A DNA stretch of 5,494 nt, taken from contig DEUU01000082.1 in the NCBI GenBank assembly GCA_002362735.1, positions 1-5,494 of the forward strand, written 5' to 3'. This DNA is from Dehalococcoidia bacterium UBA3254. Its GTDB lineage: Bacteria; Chloroflexota; Dehalococcoidia; Dehalococcoidales; UBA3254. Both the position numbers and the translations under genes were made by a program. This document shows positions 5,418 to 5,494 of the stretch, in pieces. Position 1 is the stretch's first letter; each line of letters opens with the position of its first letter. The notes under the pieces are model-generated. The model was not told the origin of the DNA and searched no databases. It saw nothing but the letters and a program-made list of their open reading frames with translations.

Positions 5418-5494
5418 CTAACTATTGACAATAATAGTTGCATCTATTATTATTATTGGTATTTCAGTTGATAATATTAGTTGCAGCTACAATC
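5418..5494 (+). repeat. Right copy of the 77-bp inverted repeat, at the window edge
   Basis: Inverted partner of 4391-4467. Similarity ends inward of about 5418, just upstream of the -35 box, and the outer end is cut by the window. Sequence retained in both copies includes the TTGACA box and both TAGTTGCA boxes, which suggests selection on regulatory function rather than a recent blind duplication. Confidence 0.85.
5425..5485 (+). promoter_or_regulatory. Predicted outward (rightward) promoter and MarR-type operator for a gene beyond the window
   Basis: TTGACA (5425-5430), 17-bp spacer, TATTAT (5448-5453) form a good sigma-A-like promoter. TAGTTGCA lies in the spacer (5435-5442) and again at 5478-5485, the same 43-bp separation as in the left module; the second box is again part of the near-palindrome TTGCAGCTACAA (5480-5491). 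It predicts a rightward gene or operon immediately past the edge that shares control with the leftward redox operon. Confidence 0.55.

Larger units (their letters stand above)
5307..5494 (+). other. Region downstream of marR: weak hairpin, then outward promoter
   Basis: No gene is supported. The perfect inverted repeat ATACC-GCA-GGTAT at 5342-5354 is followed by only three T residues and then CG, so it is at best a weak terminator for marR. From 5418 the inverted-repeat promoter module begins and points rightward out of the window. Confidence 0.45.

Noticed and set aside
4391..5494. Insertion sequence or transposon with marR as passenger
   Set aside because: Inverted ends are present, but there is no transposase and no target-site duplication can be checked because the right end is cut. 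The conserved parts are promoter and operator boxes, which explains the repeat better.

Overview
The window looks like an accessory metabolic locus from an anaerobic, moderately AT-rich Firmicute (Clostridia or Negativicutes; a Desulfosporosinus/Desulfitobacterium/Sporomusa-like host is a guess). The reasons are near-consensus AGGAGG ribosome binding sites before most genes, oxygen-sensitive Fe-S and flavin redox proteins, a DUF1667 protein of the kind common in Clostridia and Thermotogae, and sigma-A-like TTGACA promoters in very AT-rich intergenic DNA. No ribosomal, tRNA or other marker gene is present to fix the taxon.

Layout: a five-gene leftward (minus strand) operon fills about 4164 to 1. 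In transcription order it encodes (1) a GlpA-like FAD dehydrogenase with a C-terminal BFD-type [2Fe-2S] domain (505 aa, TTG start), (2) an FAD/NAD(P) pyridine-nucleotide-disulfide-type oxidoreductase (414 aa), (3) a DUF1667 four-cysteine protein (119 aa), (4) a truncated HycB/CooF-type ferredoxin (66 aa), and (5) the N-terminal 194 residues of a fumarate-reductase/ketosteroid-dehydrogenase-type flavoprotein that runs off the left edge. Genes 1-3 are packed with 6-10 bp gaps and form the three-component set often labelled anaerobic glycerol-3-phosphate dehydrogenase. No glycerol gene is visible, and the dehydrogenase departs from the usual GlpA sequence in its N-terminal part, so the substrate is unknown. 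A 638-bp AT-rich intergenic region separates this operon from a divergent, rightward marR-family regulator (4803-5306). After marR comes 188 bp with no gene.

Regulation is the most striking part. A promoter-like module of about 77 bp (TTGACA, a TAGTTGCA box in the -35/-10 spacer, a second TAGTTGCA box 43 bp downstream) occurs once pointing left into the operon (4391-4467) and again as an inverted copy (68/77 identical) at the right edge (5418-5494), pointing at a gene outside the window. A related third module with two TAGTTGCA boxes 18 bp apart (4526-4572) points at marR. The simplest reading is that this MarR protein controls its own gene and two flanking operons through the same boxes.

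As a working model (inference), electrons from an unknown substrate pass from the GlpA-like subunit through its [2Fe-2S] domain to the NAD(P)/FAD subunit, and perhaps on to the fumarate-reductase-like flavoprotein. The ferredoxin that would normally link such enzymes is interrupted by a TGA exactly at a cluster-ligand cysteine, so that branch may be decayed.
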